NCBI GenBank assembly: GCA_030625965.1
Contig: DAOUPV010000015.1
Coordinates: 1-38,287 of the forward strand
Source of the DNA: Clostridia bacterium
Lineage (GTDB): Bacteria; Bacillota; TC1; UBA5767
Direction: 5' to 3'
DNA: 38,287 bases
Positions 34,875 to 38,287 of the stretch are shown here, piece after piece. A program made the translations under genes and the position numbers. The notes beneath the pieces were generated by a model. It worked only from the letters and a program-made list of their open reading frames with translations. It was not told the DNA's origin and ran no database searches. The stretch's first letter is position 1. Every line of letters begins with the position of its first letter.

Positions 34875-35030
34875 AACTCACCTCTCCATTTTGTACTTCA
34901 GCTATAAATATAATAACACGGTATTATAACATCTATTCATCAGTCAAGTCCATATTTGTGTGTAAAATTACTCGTTAGTATCAAGTTAAGTGTGCAATTT
35001 CATCAGTAATTGAATTAGGTATAGTAGAAA
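34875..35030. other. Upstream region of the XRE-cupin gene
   Basis: The region is AT-rich. On the minus strand it has a TTGACT (34948-34943) and a TATAAT (34929-34924), but the 13-base spacing is too short, and the imperfect inverted repeat GTTATAATA...TATTATA (about 34908-34931) may be an operator. No gene is seen. Confidence 0.35.
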
Positions 35031-35405
35031 TTAAGCTGCTTGTTGTCGTTGAGTGGTAGTCATCTCAAGAATTTCAATTTTTACATTGGATCAACCAGTG
35101 GACCAGTCTTAACTGTACTCAATAAGGTAACTGGCAACTAGCCGGACATAGGAATCCGTGGAGGGAAAACTCCCAACCACACTTGAGCGCCTTCGGATTT
35201 CTCTATTAAGTCGTTAGTTGAGGAAATTCTGCGAGAATCAAGTCCTTGGAAACTTGTAATATCTGATCGAATCCTCAAGCCCTTCTTCCAAAGTCCAGAT
35301 AGCTTTTGGAAAGCAGGCTTCTAATTGGTCCATAAGCAAGTTTGCATAAGCTCTGGCTGACTTTTCATCCGGCTGTTGCCAAATATTTTTGATTTTAGCT
35401 GCGAA
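35031..35405 (-). pseudogene. Decayed IS256-family (Mutator) transposase C-terminal remnant
   Basis: Read on the minus strand, three frames together give a normal IS256 C-terminus: AKIKNIWQQPDEKSARAYAN...FPKAIWTLEEGLEDSIRYYKFPRT, then (after a one-base shift) TDSRRISSTNDLIEKS, then (after another shift) FPSTDSYVRLVASYLIEYS-stop-DWSTG-stop-SNVKIEI, ending at TAA 35031-35033. At least two frameshifts and two stops show it is dead. It abuts the stop of the 868-residue fusion gene at 35429, so it may have replaced that gene's original downstream sequence. Confidence 0.85.
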
Positions 35406-35428
35406 AGAGACTTGTATATTTATTAATA

Positions 35429-38035
35429 TTAGCTGAAGAGTCCCAGGTAGTTCTGGGTGTTGTCGGTTTCGCTGAACTTGTCCACGATGGTAGCGGACAG
35501 AGCGCCAGTCGGGCAGGAGGAGATGCATACTCCACAGTTTCTGCACAGGTCGCGGTCTACGGTCATGATCGGGAAGTCCAGCTGACGTGCGTCGTAGGAG
35601 CAAGCCTCAACGCAACGCATGCAGTTGATACATCCGCAGTGCATGCAACGGGCAGCTTCTTTTCTGTCATCATCTTCCAGAAGACCCAGTTCCACTTCGT
35701 TGAATCCAGGAACTCTGTCTTCCACGTCGATGAAGTACTCGTCCATTCTGCCTTGTACATCGTCGTTCAGGTCGATGAAGTGCAGACGCTTGGATTCCAG
35801 CTCGCCTTGAAGGTCTCCGCTGCCGCCCAATTCGAAGTCGATGGCTTCAGCAGATCTTCTTCCGCCGGCTACAGCTTCGATAACCGATTTAGGACCGGTT
35901 GCGCAGTCACCGGCTACATATACGCCAGCTTCAACGGATTTTCCACTGTTCATGTCGATTACGTTCGGAATGAAATCACCAACGATGGTCTGTCCGGTAG
36001 CCAGGATTACGATGTCAGCATCGATAGCCACATCAGCATCGCCAGTCGCTTCCGGTCTTCTTCTACCAGATCCGTCTACAGCGCCCAACTTCATGGGTGA
36101 GTAGTACAGCTTGTCGCCGTCGATCTTGGAAGGAGCCGCCAGGAATTTGTAGGCTACGCCTTCTTCTTTAGCGTGAGCGATCTCTTCGGTGTAAGCCGGC
36201 ATCGCATCTTCGTCTCTTCTGTATACCACGGTAACTTCGTCAACAGACAGTCTCAGGGCACTTCTGGCTGCGTCGATAGCTACGTTACCACCACCAACAA
36301 TGGCAACTTTCTTGCCTTTCATGGAGCCGGCAAGGTTCATGTTCACATCTCTCAAGAAGGATACGCCGGAAAGAACGTTTCCGCTTTCCTGTCCGTCGAT
36401 GGAGATATCCGGATCGCCGTGTGCGCCCAGGGCCACGATTACGCCGTCAAACTGTTCTTTGAGTTCCGCAATACTGATGTCGGTTCCCACTCTGACACCG
36501 GTTCTGATCTCAACGCCCATGCTCTCGATGCGCCCGATTTCCAGGTTCATGATGTCCTTAGGCAGTCTGTAGTCGGGGATACCTACGGCCAGCATACCAC
36601 CAGCGATAGGAAGCGCTTCGAAAATCTTCACGCCATAGCCGGCTTTAGCCATGTAGTAAGCAGCAGACAGTCCAGCCGGGCCGGAACCTACGATGGCGAT
36701 ATCCTTGCCATTGTATGCAGCCAACTCAGGGATAGGCAGTTCGGAACCGCAAGACATGTAGGTCTCATCGGCAGCCGCTCTTTTCAGAAGACGGATGCTG
36801 ATGGGCTCATCTACGAAGCCACGACGGCAAGCCGCTTCACAGGGGTGGTCACATACTCTGCCACAGATGGCTACCAAGGGATTGGCATGGCTTACTGTGT
36901 TGTACGCGCCCAGGTAGTCACCGCGACGCACCTGATCGATGTAAAGAGCCACGTCCACGCCAGCCGGGCAAGCTTCCTGGCAGGGTGAGTAGTCGGCATC
37001 ATATTTGAATTGGAATTTAACGTCAGATTCTTTGTTTTCTTCTCTTTCGCCTACGTGGGGCTTGTTCTCGAACTGAGTTTCGAAGGCAGGCAATGCAGCA
37101 CCTACAGCCTCAGTCAGGGAGTTGTAGCCCAACTGCTTCAGCAGTACGGAAAGATCCTTGCAGAGCTTGGTGTAGAACTCGATGCCTTTGATGATGGCGA
37201 TGGAACATACACCGACTGCTTTACAACCAACCATCAGAAACTCAACCAAGTCTTCTGCATTGGTCACACCACCGATACCGTAGAGGTTCAGGTCTTCGAT
37301 GCCGTCTTCGATAGCGTTTCTGGCGATCTCGGAGTTGATTCTCATGGCGATGGGCCTTATGGCACCACCGGACATCCAGCCGTAACCGTCAGCGGAACCC
37401 ATAGCCGGTCTCTTGTTGTAGATGTCGACTTTCAGGGTCGGGCCGATGGAGTCGATGGCCGCGATAGCGGATGCGCCCAGCTCCAGGCAGGTTCTGGCGC
37501 AACTGGCGGGATCCGCCCAGTTGGCGCTCAATTTACAGATGATGGGGATGGACACACGCTCCAGCGTAGCTTTGAGCATGGGAATCATGTCGAGTTCGGT
37601 ATAGGAAACCAACTCGATGAAGTCAGCACCGGCTGCTTCGGCTTTGGCTACGAGGGCCTCGGCTTCCGGCAGGGTGTGACCTACAGATGCGATAACCACG
37701 GCGCCTGCCGCTTTGGTCATGGGGATTTCTCTCTCGAACCATACTTCAGGATCGGAGTCCGCCCATGCCTCACAGTTGATCAGCGAGTCGTTGTCGTGCA
37801 TCGCGATATGAGGAACCGCGTTTACGGCTCTTTGCTTACGGATGGTCTTGGTAACCACCGCACCAGCGCCGCATTCGTGTGCGCGGATCATACCTTCAGC
37901 TGCGAAGGAAAGAGGGCCGGAAGAAAGAATCAAGGGTGACTGCATCTTCACACCACAGAGCTCTGTAGTAATGTCCGCGCCTTTAAAATCCTCGGGCAAA
38001 TCCTTCATCCATCTAATGTTTCTGATACTTTGCAT
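35429..38035 (-). CDS. Permuted dihydropyrimidine-dehydrogenase-like flavin/Fe-S fusion enzyme
   Basis: This 868-residue protein joins a dihydroorotate/dihydropyrimidine-dehydrogenase-type FMN barrel (about 1-310, with SGGAIRPIAMRINSEIARN near 228), a Fe-S N-domain and GltD-like FAD/NAD(P)H module (about 345-770; CQEACPAGVDV near 348, GSGPAGLSAAYY near 452, GGGNVAIDAARSAL near 581), and a C-terminal 2x[4Fe-4S] ferredoxin part (CMHCGCINCMRC near 798, CRNCGVCISSCP near 835). In mammalian DPYD and in PreT/PreA the reductase precedes the barrel; here the barrel comes first. At the site of the barrel's catalytic cysteine (NLSCPHG in DPYD) the sequence reads LVSYTELD (near 145), with no Cys. It probably reduces or oxidises a substrate other than uracil/thymine. 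ATG 38035 follows GGAGG. Confidence 0.88.
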   Translation of the reverse strand: MQSIRNIRWMKDLPEDFKGADITTELCGVKMQSPLILSSGPLSFAAEGMIRAHECGAGAVVTKTIRKQRAVNAVPHIAMHDNDSLINCEAWADSDPEVWFEREIPMTKAAGAVVIASVGHTLPEAEALVAKAEAAGADFIELVSYTELDMIPMLKATLERVSIPIICKLSANWADPASCARTCLELGASAIAAIDSIGPTLKVDIYNKRPAMGSADGYGWMSGGAIRPIAMRINSEIARNAIEDGIEDLNLYGIGGVTNAEDLVEFLMVGCKAVGVCSIAIIKGIEFYTKLCKDLSVLLKQLGYNSLTEAVGAALPAFETQFENKPHVGEREENKESDVKFQFKYDADYSPCQEACPAGVDVALYIDQVRRGDYLGAYNTVSHANPLVAICGRVCDHPCEAACRRGFVDEPISIRLLKRAAADETYMSCGSELPIPELAAYNGKDIAIVGSGPAGLSAAYYMAKAGYGVKIFEALPIAGGMLAVGIPDYRLPKDIMNLEIGRIESMGVEIRTGVRVGTDISIAELKEQFDGVIVALGAHGDPDISIDGQESGNVLSGVSFLRDVNMNLAGSMKGKKVAIVGGGNVAIDAARSALRLSVDEVTVVYRRDEDAMPAYTEEIAHAKEEGVAYKFLAAPSKIDGDKLYYSPMKLGAVDGSGRRRPEATGDADVAIDADIVILATGQTIVGDFIPNVIDMNSGKSVEAGVYVAGDCATGPKSVIEAVAGGRRSAEAIDFELGGSGDLQGELESKRLHFIDLNDDVQGRMDEYFIDVEDRVPGFNEVELGLLEDDDRKEAARCMHCGCINCMRCVEACSYDARQLDFPIMTVDRDLCRNCGVCISSCPTGALSATIVDKFSETDNTQNYLGLFS

Positions 38036-38088
38036 AACTACCTCCAAAATAATTTTCTAATCTATGTTCAGTATGTACTAAATGCTTC

Positions 38089-38287
38089 TTAATCTTCCAG
38101 CTTGTCCTTGGCATCTTCAATGGCGTCGACAACCTGCTTGTAACCAGTGCAACGGCACAGGTTACCCGAAATGGCTTCCACGATTCTCTCGCGATCGGCC
38201 TCAGGATACTTGTCCAGAACGTTCTTGCCAGACAGCACCAGTCCTGGAATACAGAAACCGCACTGCAGAGCATTGTGTTCCACGAAG
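38089..38287 (-). CDS. 2Fe-2S small subunit of a molybdenum hydroxylase (3' end only)
   Basis: The frame runs off the window edge and starts within FVEHNALQCGFCIPGLVLSG; GNLCRCTGYKQVVDAI follows. These are the second 2Fe-2S cluster motifs (CGFC and CRC) of xanthine-dehydrogenase/CoxS small subunits. The rest of the gene, and probably the large molybdopterin subunit, lies to the right. It is 53 bases before the fusion enzyme and on the same strand, so the two are probably co-transcribed, which suggests that the fusion enzyme serves the same pathway, possibly purine or N-heterocycle catabolism. Confidence 0.9.
   Translation of the reverse strand, partial: FVEHNALQCGFCIPGLVLSGKNVLDKYPEADRERIVEAISGNLCRCTGYKQVVDAIEDAKDKLED

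Noticed and set aside
35639-38060. Long plus-strand frames opposite the fusion enzyme gene (for example 36173-36988 and 37010-37939)
   Set aside because: They are shadows of the minus-strand gene, whose domains and motifs are clear throughout; they lack ribosome binding sites and family signatures.
1-38287. tRNA or rRNA genes
   Set aside because: No cloverleaf with a TTCGA-type arm or rRNA signature was noticed; a dedicated search was not possible.

Overview
The window looks like a chromosomal segment of an anaerobic Gram-positive bacterium of the class Clostridia. The basis is gene order (radC-mreBCD-mrdA-rodA, a radical-SAM pair, rng, rplU-prp-rpmA, obg-yhbY-proBA-nadD-yqeK-rsfS-leuS, comEA-comEC-holA), a cleavable N-terminal peptide on L27 with its protease Prp, strong purine-rich ribosome binding sites, and a molybdenum-hydroxylase/flavoprotein locus at the right edge. 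The genus is not settled. The usual sporulation genes that can follow holA are not seen here, which hints at, but does not prove, a non-spore-former.

Layout. (1) 1-3063: AT-rich right end of an integrated element, with the 3' part of a DUF6236-like gene and a large serine recombinase. It has inserted into radC, whose last 75 codons survive at 3064-3288. (2) 3298-22277: a dense plus-strand housekeeping block: cell-shape and wall elongation (mreB, mreC, mreD, PBP2, RodA), two radical-SAM-linked proteins of unknown role, RNase G, the L21 leader with rplU-prp-rpmA, then ribosome assembly (obg, yhbY, rsfS), proline synthesis (proB, proA), NAD synthesis (nadD), Ap4A hydrolysis (yqeK) and leuS. (3) 22355-24796: small accessory genes (DUF3784 membrane protein, short-chain dehydrogenase, methyltransferase). 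(4) 24886-30461: DNA uptake (comEA, comEC), holA, a VanW-like protein and a split permease pair. (5) 30462-32022: a 1.56-kb insert that carries one DUF4062 gene and no recombinase; it cuts the second permease gene in two. (6) 32272-33690: a cobalamin-riboswitch-controlled trio, DUF4430 lipoprotein, ECF substrate-binding membrane protein, DUF4430 lipoprotein. (7) 33731-34230: a tnpA/tnpB-less relic of an IS200/IS605-type element that keeps an omega-RNA-like end with its own promoter on the minus strand. (8) 34323-38287, minus strand: an XRE-cupin regulator, a decayed IS256-family transposase end, an 868-residue flavin/Fe-S fusion enzyme and the end of a 2Fe-2S molybdenum-hydroxylase subunit.

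The most promising candidates for something under-described are the riboswitch-controlled DUF4430/ECF-S/DUF4430 trio, the permuted dihydropyrimidine-dehydrogenase-like fusion that lacks the usual catalytic cysteine, the recombinase-free DUF4062 insertion, the nuclease-less omega-RNA-like locus, and the radC-targeting recombinase whose C-terminus is encoded by host DNA.
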